From NCBI GenBank assembly GCA_003132645.1, contig PKYM01000294.1, positions 16,132-30,679 on the forward strand: DNA of 14,548 nt, given 5' to 3'. The position numbers and the translations under genes are program-made. The stretch's first letter is position 1. Each line of letters opens with the position of its first letter. The notes beneath the pieces are model-generated. The model ran no database searches. It was given only the letters and a program-made list of their open reading frames with translations, and was not told where the DNA came from. Shown in pieces: positions 1-7,717 of the stretch. This stretch comes from Actinomycetota bacterium (lineage in GTDB: Bacteria > Actinomycetota > Thermoleophilia > UBA2241).

Positions 1-594
1 TACGCCGGCGCCATCATCGTCTTGTTCCTGTTCACCGTGATGCTGCTGAACATCGGCCGCGCCGACGAGGCCGAGGAGCGCGGCCGGCTGCGGGCCACCG
101 TCTGGATCGGACCGGGCCTGCTGGCCGTCGTGCTGCTCGCCGAGCTGGCCTGGGCGATCAGCACCGGCACGACGGCCCAGGTGGGCGCCCGCGTCGTCTC
201 GCCGCGCGAGGTTGGCGTGGCGCTCTACGGACCGTATGCCATCGGTGTCGAGCTCGCCTCGACGCTGCTGCTGGCCGCCCTGATCGGCGCGCGGCATCTC
301 GGCCAGCGCCAGCGCGAGCTCGCACCCGGAGAACAGCGTGCGGCTGCCGACGGCTTCGCCGGCGGAGCGGCGACCGACGGCGCAGGCCTCGCCGTGACCG
401 AGGGCGAAGCCGCTGTCTCCGCAGCCAGGGTCTCCGTGACCGCGCCCGCCGGGGTCGAGCCCGCCGGCGCCGAACCCGCCGCTGGCGCATCCGAGGGCTT
501 GGGGACGACCAAGGGCGCGCCCGGTGCGACCGAAGCGCCGCCCGCCGGCCGCGAGCCGCGCGGCGCGCGCTTCTGGCGAAAGGACGAGCGCTGA
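1..594 (+). CDS. nuoJ: NADH-quinone oxidoreductase subunit J, 5'-truncated by window edge
   Basis: Membrane-arm subunit of respiratory complex I (NADH to quinone, proton pumping). Frame 1 is open from base 1, so the start lies upstream; 197 residues are visible. The first visible residues, [17 protein letters not shown], match the conserved NuoJ helix around TM3. A further helix lies near visible residues 35-53, and the family's last helix ([20 protein letters not shown], then AALIGA) at about 72-97. From about residue 103 there is a tail of some 90 residues rich in Ala, Gly, Pro, Glu and Thr, ending in a basic [10 protein letters not shown]. This is longer than the short end of textbook NuoJ. 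The stop TGA overlaps the nuoK ATG by one base. Family assignment is secure from the motif and gene order; the role of the tail is unknown. Confidence 0.95.
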   Translation, partial: YAGAIIVLFLFTVMLLNIGRADEAEERGRLRATVWIGPGLLAVVLLAELAWAISTGTTAQVGARVVSPREVGVALYGPYAIGVELASTLLLAALIGARHLGQRQRELAPGEQRAAADGFAGGAATDGAGLAVTEGEAAVSAARVSVTAPAGVEPAGAEPAAGASEGLGTTKGAPGATEAPPAGREPRGARFWRKDER

Positions 595-902
595 TGGCTC
601 ACGTGCCCTTCGAGTACGGGCTCTACCTGGCGGCCGCGCTGTTTCTCATCGGGCTGGTCGGCGTGCTGGTGCGCCGCAACCTGATCTTCGTGCTCGCCTC
701 GATCGAGATCATGCTGAACGCCGCCGGCCTCGGCTTCGTCGTGGCGGGCTCGCGCTGGGGGCAGCCCGACGGTCAGGTGATGTTCATCTTCATCCTCTCG
801 ATGGCGGCTGCCGAGGTGGCCGTGGGCCTCGCGCTGGCGCTGCTCTACCGGCGCGCCTTCGGCTCGCTCGACATCGACGAGGCCAGCCGGATGCGAGGCT
901 GA
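594..902 (+). CDS. nuoK: NADH-quinone oxidoreductase subunit K
   Basis: Small three-helix membrane subunit of complex I, homologous to MrpC of Mrp antiporters and part of the proton path. The product is 102 residues, the usual size. The two buried glutamates essential in the family are visible at E38 (SIEIMLNA) and E74 ([10 protein letters not shown]), corresponding to E. coli Glu36 and Glu72. Helices lie at about 9-26, 30-52 and 62-86. The ATG overlaps the nuoJ stop (TGATG), and an AAAGGA ribosome binding site lies 9 bases upstream at 579-584. nuoL begins one base after the stop, so the gene is embedded in a translationally coupled operon. Nothing odd was seen. Confidence 0.97.
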   Translation: MAHVPFEYGLYLAAALFLIGLVGVLVRRNLIFVLASIEIMLNAAGLGFVVAGSRWGQPDGQVMFIFILSMAAAEVAVGLALALLYRRAFGSLDIDEASRMRG

Positions 903-903
903 C

Positions 904-2790
904 GTGCTGCATCTCCTCTTCCTCGTGCCGCTGCTCCCGTTCGCCGGCTTCGTCGTGCTGGCGCTGGCCGGGCGGCGCCTCTCACGCGGCGCCATCGCCG
1001 CCGTGGGCGCCGGCGCCGTGGGCATCGCGGCGCTCGTCGCCATCGCCGTCTCGATCGACTTTCTGGCGAGCCCGCCGGCCGGCCACGCCTTCGGCCAGGT
1101 CCTGTGGACCTGGCTCAGCGTGGCCGGCCTCAAGGTGCAGGTCGCCTTCTATCTCGACCCCCTGGCGATCTGCTTCATTTTGATCATCACCTTCGTCGGC
1201 TTTCTCATCCACCTCTACTCGGTGGAGCACATGGCCCACGACGACGGCTACGCGCGCTTCTTTGCCTACATGAACCTCTTCGTCGGCTTCATGCTCGTGC
1301 TCGTGCTGGCCGACAACCTGCTGCTGCTCTACCTGGGCTGGGAGGGCGTCGGGCTCTGCAGCTACCTGCTGATCGGCTTCTGGCACAAGCACTGGTACAA
1401 CGGCTACGCCGCCCGCAAGGCGTTCGTCGTGACGCGCGTCGGCGACACCGCCATGATGGTCGGCCTCTTTTTGCTCTTCACGCAGCTCGGCACCCTGCAG
1501 ATCCAGCCGCTCATGGCACGCGCGGCGGCGGCCTGGCCGCAGGGCTCCGCCCTGCCCGTGGCCGCCGCCGCCCTCCTGCTGGCCGGCGCCTTGGGCAAGT
1601 CGGCCCAGCTCCCGCTGCAGACCTGGCTGCCCGACGCCATGGCCGGCCCCTCGCCGGTCAGCGCCCTGATCCACGCCGCCACCATGGTCACCGCCGGCGT
1701 CTACCTGATCGCCCGCACCAACGTGCTCTTCGACCTGGCGCCGTCGGTGCGCATGGCGGTGGCGATCGTCGGCGCCGCGACGCTCGTCTACGCCGGCGTC
1801 AGCGCGCTCTTCCAGGTCGACCTCAAGCGCATCCTGGCCTACTCGACGATCAGCCAGGTCGGCTACATGTTCCTCGCCCTGGGCGTGGGCGCCTGGTCGG
1901 CCGGCATCTTCATGTTCATCACCCACGCCTTCTTCAAGGCGCTGCTGTTCCTGTCGGCCGGGGTCGTGATCGACGCCCTGGACGACGAGCACGACATCTT
2001 CAGGATGGGCGGCCTGCGGACCCGCCTGCCGGTGGCCTTCTGGACGTTCCTGATCGGCGCCGCCGCCCTGGCCGCCCTGCCGATCGTGACCGCCGGCTTC
2101 TACAGCAAGGACCTGATCATCGATCGCGCGCTGCAGTCGACCCAGGGCGGCTTCTGGTTGTGGCTCGCCGCCCTTGTCGGTTCGCTGCTCACCGGGCTGT
2201 ACGCGTTCCGGGCGGTGTTCGTCGTCTTCTTCGGACCGTCGCGGACGGAGCCACGGGCGGGCTTTCGCGCCGGCCTCGCCGTGCGTCTGCCTCTGATCGT
2301 GCTGGCAGTGCTGGCCATCGGCGGCGGCCTGATCGACATCCCGCGCGGCTGGGCCCACCTGCAGAAACTTGACGACTTTCTGGCGCCGGTGCTGCCGGCG
2401 GCGACGCTGCGCCACGGCGGACTGGCCGCCGCCTTCTGGACGACCTACGTGCCGGCGGTCATGGCGCTGGCCGGCATCGGCCTTGCCTTCCTGCTCTTCC
2501 AGCGACGCCGGCAGGAAGCCGCCGAGGCGCAGACCTCCGGCGCCGCGCGCTACTTCCTCGGCGGCTGGGGCTTCGACTGGTTCTACCACTACGTCTTCGA
2601 GGTGCCATTCCTGTGGTTCGCGCACGCCACCAGCAACGACCTGTTCGAGCCTCCGGTGGCCGGCCTCGCCTGGCTCACGCGCACCGGCTGGCGCACCCTG
2701 TCTGCCACCCAGAACGGTCTCGTGCGTTCCTATCTGTTCGTCATCGGCCTCGGTGTCGCGGTCGGCGTCCTGATCGTGGTGCTGCGATGA
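904..2790 (+). CDS. nuoL: NADH-quinone oxidoreductase subunit L
   Basis: Distal antiporter-like subunit of complex I that carries the long lateral helix. The product is 628 residues, close to the family norm of about 610-640. It starts at GTG with a GAGG ribosome binding site at 895-898. The N-terminal Proton_antipo_N-like part holds the YSVEHM motif (about 105-110). The core holds GWEGVGLCSYLLIGFW with E147, GKSAQLPLQTWLPDAM with K232, the broken-helix HAATMVTAG with H257, LKRILAYSTISQVGYM with K308, HAFFKALLF with K345, and TAGFYSKD with K402. These match the Glu144, Lys229 and Lys399 pumping residues of E. coli NuoL. The C-terminal third is hydrophobic, as expected for the lateral helix and its final anchor. 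All tested key residues are intact. The stop lies inside a 17-bp tandem duplication shared with the nuoM start region. Confidence 0.98.
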   Translation: MLHLLFLVPLLPFAGFVVLALAGRRLSRGAIAAVGAGAVGIAALVAIAVSIDFLASPPAGHAFGQVLWTWLSVAGLKVQVAFYLDPLAICFILIITFVGFLIHLYSVEHMAHDDGYARFFAYMNLFVGFMLVLVLADNLLLLYLGWEGVGLCSYLLIGFWHKHWYNGYAARKAFVVTRVGDTAMMVGLFLLFTQLGTLQIQPLMARAAAAWPQGSALPVAAAALLLAGALGKSAQLPLQTWLPDAMAGPSPVSALIHAATMVTAGVYLIARTNVLFDLAPSVRMAVAIVGAATLVYAGVSALFQVDLKRILAYSTISQVGYMFLALGVGAWSAGIFMFITHAFFKALLFLSAGVVIDALDDEHDIFRMGGLRTRLPVAFWTFLIGAAALAALPIVTAGFYSKDLIIDRALQSTQGGFWLWLAALVGSLLTGLYAFRAVFVVFFGPSRTEPRAGFRAGLAVRLPLIVLAVLAIGGGLIDIPRGWAHLQKLDDFLAPVLPAATLRHGGLAAAFWTTYVPAVMALAGIGLAFLLFQRRRQEAAEAQTSGAARYFLGGWGFDWFYHYVFEVPFLWFAHATSNDLFEPPVAGLAWLTRTGWRTLSATQNGLVRSYLFVIGLGVAVGVLIVVLR

Positions 2791-2814
2791 TCGAGGTGCC
2801 GCGATGATCCTGGT
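2771..2814 (+). repeat. 17-bp tandem duplication at the nuoL/nuoM junction
   Basis: Unit 1 is TGATCGTGGTGCTGCGA (2771-2787) and unit 2 is TGATCGAGGTGCCGCGA (2788-2804); 15 of 17 bases match. A partial third copy, TGATCCTGGT, runs 2805-2814. The nuoL stop codon lies in unit 2, and the nuoM ATG spans the boundary between unit 2 and the partial copy. The GAGGTG ribosome binding site of nuoM is the altered part of unit 2. I infer that a local slippage or duplication event spread the gene junction apart. Confidence 0.8.
2787..2807 (+). other. 6-codon mini-ORF bridging nuoL and nuoM
   Basis: ATG at 2787 overlaps the nuoL stop (ATGA), then reads MIEVPR and stops at TGA 2805-2807, which overlaps the nuoM ATG (ATGA again). 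Its first codons copy the start of nuoM (MIEV versus MILV), as expected if the duplication produced a decoy start. It may relay ribosomes from nuoL to nuoM, or it may be neutral. Expression cannot be judged from sequence. Confidence 0.35.
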
Positions 2815-4420
2815 CGCCCTGATCGCCTGGCCCTTTATCGCCGGCATCGCCGCCTGGCTCGCCGGCCGCCGCCGGCCCGAGCTCGCCCGCTGGGTCTCGG
2901 CCCTGGCGATGGCCGCCGGCCTCGTGGCCGTCATCGTCGAGTGGATCGCCAAGGCGCCTGACTTCTCGCTCACCGGTCACGGTCCGTTCGTCGCCTCCGT
3001 CCACGTCGCCTGGGTGCCGCAGCTCGGCATCAGCTTCTTCGTGGCCGCCGACGGCCTCAGCCTGGTCATGGTCACGCTCTGCTACGCGCTCGGCCTGCTG
3101 GCCGTCCTGTCGTCGTGGCACGAGGTCACAGAGAGGGTCGGCTTCTTCCACTTCATGCTGCTCTGGACGATCGCCGCCCTGGTCGGCGTGTTCACCGCCC
3201 TCGACCTGTTCCTGTTCTACTTCCTGTTCGAGATGATGCTCGTCCCCATGTACTTCCTGATCGCCCTGTGGGGCCACGAGCGGCGCGTCTATGCGGCCGT
3301 CAAGTTTTTCCTGTTCACCCAGATCGGCGGACTCTTCATGCTGATCTCCATCGTCGCGCTCTACGTCATTCACGGGCGCCAGACCGGCGTCTACACCTTC
3401 GACTACCTGCAGTTGCTGGGCACCCACCTCTCGCTGGCCGCCGCGACCTGGCTCATGCTCGGCTTCTTTGCCGCCTTCGCCGTCAAGCTGCCGGCGGTGC
3501 CGCTGCACACCTGGCTGCCCGACGCCCACACCCAGGCGCCGACCGCCGGCAGCCTGGTGCTCGCCGGGCTGCTCATCAAGATCGGCGCCTACGGGATGAT
3601 CCGCTTCATGGTGCCGCTCTTCCCGCAGGCCGCGTTTCGCGCCGCCCCGGTGTTCATGGGACTCGCGGTGCTGGGCATCCTCTACGGCGCGGTGCTGGCC
3701 TTCGCCCAGCACGACCTCAAGCGCATGGTCGCCTACACCAGTGTGAGTCACATGGGCTTCGTGCTGCTCGCCATCTTCGCCTGGAACACGCTGGCCCTGC
3801 AGGGCGCCGTGCTGGAGATCGTCTGCCACGCCTTCTCGACCGGCGCGCTGTTTGCCATCGTCGGGCTCATGCAGGACCGCCTGCACACCCGCGACATGGA
3901 CAAGATGGGCGGCCTGTGGCTGGCGGCGCCCGGCATGGGCGCCTTCGCCCTGATCTTCGCCCTGGCCAGCCTGGGTCTGCCCACGCTGGGCAACTTCGTC
4001 GCCGAGTTCCTCATTCTGCTCGGCACGTGGCCGGTCAGCGAGCCGGCCGCCGTGCTGGGCGCTGTCGGCCTGGTCGCCGCCACGATCTACGCGCTGTGGC
4101 TCGTGCAGCGTGTCTTCCAGGGTCGCGAGACGCCGGCTCTGGCGCTGCCCGATCTGACGGTGCGCGAGGGCGTCATGCTGGCCGCCATGGCCGCTCCGCT
4201 ACTGTGGCTCGGCCTCTACCCGCAGCCGCTGTTCAACGCCGTGCGGCCCGGCCTTGCCGCTCTGCAGCAGCGCGCCGTGCGCGCCCCCACGCCCACCGCG
4301 CCCGGCGCCATCCTGCTGTCGCCGCCGGCGGCGAGCGGCTCCAGCACGCTCAACGCGGCGGCGGCACAGCCGGTCGCGACCGACACGTCCGACGCACCGG
4401 CTCCCGGGGGCGCTCAGTGA
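2804..4420 (+). CDS. nuoM: NADH-quinone oxidoreductase subunit M
   Basis: Middle antiporter-like proton-pumping subunit of complex I. The product is 538 residues, slightly longer than typical (about 490-510). The start is ATG with GAGGTG at 2793-2798, five bases upstream. Family motifs and pumping residues are intact: FYFLFEMMLVPMYFLI with E143, FAVKLPAVPLHTWLPDAH with K228, LLIKIGAYGMIRF with K259, HDLKRMVAYTSVSHMGFV with K306, and GNFVAEFLILLG with E401. These correspond to E. coli NuoM Glu144, Lys234, Lys265 and Glu407. About 14 helices are expected. After about residue 490 there is a roughly 48-residue Ala/Pro/Ser/Thr-rich tail without hydrophobic character, which accounts for the extra length. 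Its last codons overlap the nuoN start by four bases. Confidence 0.98.
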   Translation: MILVALIAWPFIAGIAAWLAGRRRPELARWVSALAMAAGLVAVIVEWIAKAPDFSLTGHGPFVASVHVAWVPQLGISFFVAADGLSLVMVTLCYALGLLAVLSSWHEVTERVGFFHFMLLWTIAALVGVFTALDLFLFYFLFEMMLVPMYFLIALWGHERRVYAAVKFFLFTQIGGLFMLISIVALYVIHGRQTGVYTFDYLQLLGTHLSLAAATWLMLGFFAAFAVKLPAVPLHTWLPDAHTQAPTAGSLVLAGLLIKIGAYGMIRFMVPLFPQAAFRAAPVFMGLAVLGILYGAVLAFAQHDLKRMVAYTSVSHMGFVLLAIFAWNTLALQGAVLEIVCHAFSTGALFAIVGLMQDRLHTRDMDKMGGLWLAAPGMGAFALIFALASLGLPTLGNFVAEFLILLGTWPVSEPAAVLGAVGLVAATIYALWLVQRVFQGRETPALALPDLTVREGVMLAAMAAPLLWLGLYPQPLFNAVRPGLAALQQRAVRAPTPTAPGAILLSPPAASGSSTLNAAAAQPVATDTSDAPAPGGAQ

Positions 4421-5922
4421 ACGCCGCCAACTTCGTTACCTCGATGCCGATCGTCGCCGTGGCCGTCCACGACGTCGTCACGCTGCTGCCGATCATCGCG
4501 CTGATCGTCTCGGCGGTCGTCGTGATGCTGGCAGGAACGTTCCACACGAGCCACCGGCTGACCGTCGGCCTCACGCTGGCCGGCCTGTTCTGGACGGTGG
4601 CCATGATCCCGATCGCCCAGATCCGGCACGATCACCAGGTCACTGCCCTGCTCCTGCTCGACGACTGGGCGCTGTTTTTCATCGGCCTGCTGGCGCTGAC
4701 CACCGCCGGCGTGGTCCTCATCTCGTACGGCTACCTTGCGCGTCGCGAGGAACATCCCCACGACTACTACACCCTGCTGCTGCTGGCCACGCTCGGCGCC
4801 GCCGTCCTGGTCGCCTCAACCCACTTCGCCTCGTTCTTCCTGGGTCTCGAGATCCTCAGCGTCTCGCTCTACACGCTGATCGCCTACCCGCGGCTGCGCG
4901 CCGACTTCATCGAAGCCGCCGTGAAATACCTCGTGCTGGCGGCGGCCACGGCGGCGTTCCTGTTGTTCGGCATGGCGCTCGTCTACGCCGAGCTCGGCAC
5001 GATGAGCCTGAGCGCGCTCGCCGCAGCGCACGTGACCGGCGGCGGCGCGGCCGAGACCTCATTGCTTGTCGGCGGCCTTGCCCTGATCATCGTCGGCATC
5101 GGCTTCAAGCTCGGCGTCGTGCCCTTCCACATGTGGACACCCGACATCTACCAGGGCGCGCCGGCGCCCGTGACGGCCTTCGTGGCCACCGTCTCGAAGG
5201 GCGCCATGGTCGCCCTGCTGCTGCGCTACTTCCGCCAGGTCAGCCTCTCGCCGCACGGCACCGTGTGGCTCCTCTTCGCCGTGATCGCGGCCGCCTCGAT
5301 GATCGCCGGCAACCTGCTGGCCCTGCTGCAAAGCAACGTCAAACGCCTGCTGGCCTACTCGTCGATCGCCCACCTCGGCTACATCCTGGTCGCCTTTCTC
5401 GCGGTCGGCCGCTCGGCGGCGGTGGCGGTGAGCTTTTACCTGGTCGCCTACTTTCTGACCACGCTGGGCGCCTTCGGCATCGTCTCCGAGCTGTCGGGGC
5501 CTGAGGCCGACGCCGACGATATCGACGACTACCGCGGCCTCGCGGCGCGGCGCCCGCTGCTCTCCGCGACCTTCGCCCTGTTGCTGTTCTCGCTGGCCGG
5601 CATACCGCTGACGGCCGGCTTTCTTGGCAAGTTCCTGGTGGTGGCGACCGGCGCGAACTCGCGGCTCTGGTGGCTGCTGGTCGTGCTCGTCGCATCCAGC
5701 ACCGTCGGGCTCTACTACTACACGCGCATCGTCGTAGCGATGTACGTCCAGCGGCCGCAGGACGCACCGACGACGTCGCGGCTGCTGCGCGTGGAGGCCG
5801 TCGTCGGCAGCCGCGCCGGCGGCTCGGTGCTGGTCGTGGTCGTCGGCCTCGTGCTGTTCCTGGGCATCTACCCGGCGCCGCTCCTCAGACTGCTCGGGCA
5901 CATCGTAGCGAACCTGCCGTAG
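4417..5922 (+). CDS. nuoN: NADH-quinone oxidoreductase subunit N
   Basis: Antiporter-like proton-pumping subunit of complex I and last gene of the operon; 501 residues, the usual size. I chose GTG at 4417 because it overlaps the nuoM stop (GTGA) and gives MNAANFVTS leading into the first helix. The reading frame is open well upstream to 3115, but that part is antisense-type shadow within nuoM. Motifs: FFLGLEILSVSLYTLIAY with E145, GFKLGVVPFHMWTPDIYQG with K231, VSKGAMVALL with K261, NVKRLLAYSSIAHLGY with K309, and PLTAGFLGKF with K405. These match E. coli Glu133, Lys217, Lys247 and Lys395. The stop TAG falls inside a 21-bp tandem duplication, and a strong hairpin follows. Confidence 0.97.
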   Translation: MNAANFVTSMPIVAVAVHDVVTLLPIIALIVSAVVVMLAGTFHTSHRLTVGLTLAGLFWTVAMIPIAQIRHDHQVTALLLLDDWALFFIGLLALTTAGVVLISYGYLARREEHPHDYYTLLLLATLGAAVLVASTHFASFFLGLEILSVSLYTLIAYPRLRADFIEAAVKYLVLAAATAAFLLFGMALVYAELGTMSLSALAAAHVTGGGAAETSLLVGGLALIIVGIGFKLGVVPFHMWTPDIYQGAPAPVTAFVATVSKGAMVALLLRYFRQVSLSPHGTVWLLFAVIAAASMIAGNLLALLQSNVKRLLAYSSIAHLGYILVAFLAVGRSAAVAVSFYLVAYFLTTLGAFGIVSELSGPEADADDIDDYRGLAARRPLLSATFALLLFSLAGIPLTAGFLGKFLVVATGANSRLWWLLVVLVASSTVGLYYYTRIVVAMYVQRPQDAPTTSRLLRVEAVVGSRAGGSVLVVVVGLVLFLGIYPAPLLRLLGHIVANLP

Positions 5923-5947
5923 GCGGTCGCGAGCCTGTCGTAGGCGG
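5906..5947 (+). repeat. 21-bp tandem duplication containing the nuoN stop
   Basis: Unit 1 (5906-5926) and unit 2 (5927-5947) match at 18 of 21 positions; the shared core is GCGA.CCTG.CGTAGGCGG. The length is a multiple of three, so unit 2 repeats the last nuoN codons and the TAG stop in phase (5920-5922 and 5941-5943). If the first stop were read through, five more codons would follow, then a second in-phase TAG. This is the second gene-end duplication in the same operon. Confidence 0.8.
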
Positions 5948-5974
5948 CCGCGGGCCCACCGCCAGCGGCCGCCT
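5942..5974 (+). terminator. GC-rich hairpin downstream of nuoN
   Basis: A perfect 10-bp inverted repeat, AGGCGGCCGC (5942-5951) and GCGGCCGCCT (5965-5974), is separated by a 13-base loop. It starts 19 bases after the nuoN stop and suits transcription termination of the nuo operon or 3'-end protection. No U-tract follows, so an intrinsic terminator of the classical type is not shown. Confidence 0.5.
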
Positions 5975-6007
5975 CGGCGCGCCGCGCGAGGATGGTACGA
6001 CGCGGGC

Positions 6008-6028
6008 CGGCACGGATCGCTCGTGCCG
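6008..6028. other. Second hairpin in the nuoN-kinase gap
   Basis: A perfect 7-bp inverted repeat, CGGCACG (6008-6014) and CGTGCCG (6022-6028), has a 7-base loop. It lies about 70 bases before the kinase-like gene. It could be part of nuo termination or an operator for the downstream gene; sequence alone does not decide. The rest of the gap 5923-6094 holds no recognisable gene. Confidence 0.35.
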
Positions 6029-6094
6029 CGCGATTGCTTCGACGCCGTGACGGGCACCGTTCTGACCTAGGCGACGGAGGGGGCGAAGTTCACG

Positions 6095-7666
6095 ATGGCC
6101 AGCAGCTTCGAGGAGACCTACACGATCACGGGCGACCTGCCGCCCGGCGACGCCCTGAAGGCCCAGCGGGCGATCACCGCCGAGGGCGCCGAGGTGGTGA
6201 TCAAGACGGTCAGGCCCGTCGCACCGGAGATGTTCGTCTCGGCCATCGCCCGTGTCGCCGGCGTGGCCAGCCCGCACCTCGAGCGCGTGCTGGCCTGGGA
6301 GCAGCAGGACCAGTTCGTCTCGCTCGCCACCGAGCCCGTCAGGGGCACCGACCTGGGCCGCGTGCTGGCCACCGCGGGGGCGCTGGGGACGCAGTCCGCG
6401 GCCGCGCTCGGCGCTCAAGCGGCGCTCGGGCTGGCCGCCCTGCACCAGCAGGGCATAGTCCACGGGGCCGTCAAGCCGGGCACCCTCGTCCAGGGCCTCG
6501 ACGACAGCGTCCTGGTGGTCGACGCGGGCCTCGAGCAGGCCCAGGGCGGAGTCGATCTGACCGAGCAGGCGCCGCCGCGCAACGCCTACTACGTGAGTCC
6601 CGAAGAGGCGCTCGGCCGCCCACTGGTGCCGGCCTCCGACGTCTACAGCCTCGGTGTCGTGCTCTACCAGTTCGTCACTGGGCGCGTGCCCTTCGACGGC
6701 CGGAACGCCCTCGTGGTCGCCCAGGATCATGTGGGCGCGCCGGTCACCTCGCCGCGCCGGCTCAACCCCGCGGTCCCGATCGGGCTCGAAACCATCATCC
6801 TGCGAGCCCTTGCCAAGCAACCAGAGGATCGTTTCGCCTCCGGCCGGCAGCTCTTTCAGGCCCTCGAAGACGAGCTGCAGGGCACCCAGGTCATGGCGCC
6901 GGTCGCCGACCTGCCCGCCGCCCAATCCCGGCGCCCCCTGTGGCCGTGGATCGTGGGCGGCATCGTTGTGCTCGCCGCGATCATCGTCGCGGTGCTGTGG
7001 GCCAGCGGCGCCTTCACCCAGAAGAGCACGGTGCCCAACGTCGTCGGCTTGCCCCTGACCGGCGCTACCAGCACGCTCGACAGCGACGGTTTCAAGCTCG
7101 GCGCCGTCAGCTACCAGCAGGGGGTCGGCAAGCTCCAGGGCACCGTCCTGTCGCAGACGCCGGCCGCCGGGGCGTCGGCCGACAACGGCTCGGCCGTGAA
7201 CCTCGTCGCGGTGGGAACGACCGTGCAGACCGTCCCCAACGTGATCGGCATGACCCAATCGGCGGCCGGCGCGGCGATCACCGGCGCCGGCCTGACCCTC
7301 GGTCACGTCAGCCTGATCTACAGCTCCAGCGGGCCGTCGGGAACCGTCGTCGACCAGGCTCCCAACGCGGGCCTCACGGCGCCGGCCGGGTCGGCCGTCG
7401 CGATCACCGTCTCAAAGGGCCCGACGCCTACGACCAGCCCTTCGGCGAAGACCGTGCCCAACGTCACCGGCCTGGGCCAGTCCCAGGCGGTCGCGGCGCT
7501 CCAGGGAGCCGGCTTCGCCGTGGTCGTGGACCAGGTGCCCAGCTCGACTGTGCCCAACGGCGTTGTCAGCGACCAGACGCCCTCGAGCGGCGTACTGGCC
7601 CAGCCGGGCACCACCGTGACGATCGTCGTCTCGACCGGCGCGCCCAGCAGCTCGCCGACGCCTTGA
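6095..7666 (+). CDS. Membrane PASTA protein with degenerate Ser/Thr kinase domain (predicted pseudokinase)
   Basis: 523 residues with the layout of PknB/StkP wall-sensing kinases: an intracellular kinase-like domain (about 8-262), one membrane segment (about 283-303, PWIVGGIVVLAAIIVAVLW), then three PASTA repeats outside (about 312-374, 378-441, 453-514). Each PASTA begins TVPNV.G. The kinase core is eroded. The Gly-rich loop is absent (ITGDLPPGDALK). VAIK is VVIK with K37 kept. The alpha-C Glu aligns with A50. HRDxKPxN reads HGAVKPGT (123-130), so the catalytic Asp is A125 and the metal-binding Asn is T130. DFG reads DAG (143-145). The fold residues SPE (E170), SDVYSLG (D182) and R246 remain. 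Catalysis is therefore unlikely, while a binding or scaffold role is plausible. The start is ATG with GGAGG at 6076-6080, a rather long 14 bases upstream. A Ser/Thr/Pro-rich linker separates PASTA 2 and 3. The protein probably recognises peptidoglycan or muropeptides. Confidence 0.88.
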   Translation: MASSFEETYTITGDLPPGDALKAQRAITAEGAEVVIKTVRPVAPEMFVSAIARVAGVASPHLERVLAWEQQDQFVSLATEPVRGTDLGRVLATAGALGTQSAAALGAQAALGLAALHQQGIVHGAVKPGTLVQGLDDSVLVVDAGLEQAQGGVDLTEQAPPRNAYYVSPEEALGRPLVPASDVYSLGVVLYQFVTGRVPFDGRNALVVAQDHVGAPVTSPRRLNPAVPIGLETIILRALAKQPEDRFASGRQLFQALEDELQGTQVMAPVADLPAAQSRRPLWPWIVGGIVVLAAIIVAVLWASGAFTQKSTVPNVVGLPLTGATSTLDSDGFKLGAVSYQQGVGKLQGTVLSQTPAAGASADNGSAVNLVAVGTTVQTVPNVIGMTQSAAGAAITGAGLTLGHVSLIYSSSGPSGTVVDQAPNAGLTAPAGSAVAITVSKGPTPTTSPSAKTVPNVTGLGQSQAVAALQGAGFAVVVDQVPSSTVPNGVVSDQTPSSGVLAQPGTTVTIVVSTGAPSSSPTP

Positions 7667-7680
7667 CTTAAGAGGAAGCG

Positions 7681-7690
7681 CGGTCGACCG
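7681..7690. other. 10-bp perfect palindrome upstream of the DUF1269 gene
   Basis: CGGTCGACCG is self-complementary and lies 12 bases before the ribosome binding site of the next gene, in the 51-bp gap after the kinase-like gene. It could be an operator half or chance; short GC palindromes are common in DNA of this composition. Confidence 0.2.
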
Positions 7691-7717
7691 GCCGCACACG
7701 ATGGAGGTGACCGCACC

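Noticed and set aside
982..2973. 663-codon open frame antisense to nuoL
   Set aside because: Composition is His/Gln/Glu/Arg-rich without domains, as expected for the complement of a GC-rich membrane gene; nuoL on the other strand is certain.
3115..4416. Very long open frame on the + strand that runs into nuoN (935 codons in all)
   Set aside because: The first two thirds overlap nuoM in another frame and encode an Arg/Pro/Ala-rich, non-family sequence; only the part from GTG 4417 is NuoN. It is a high-GC shadow, not a fusion.
5885..7306. 473-codon open frame antisense to the PASTA gene
   Set aside because: No recognisable domain; it mirrors the kinase-like gene, whose motifs and PASTA repeats are clear.
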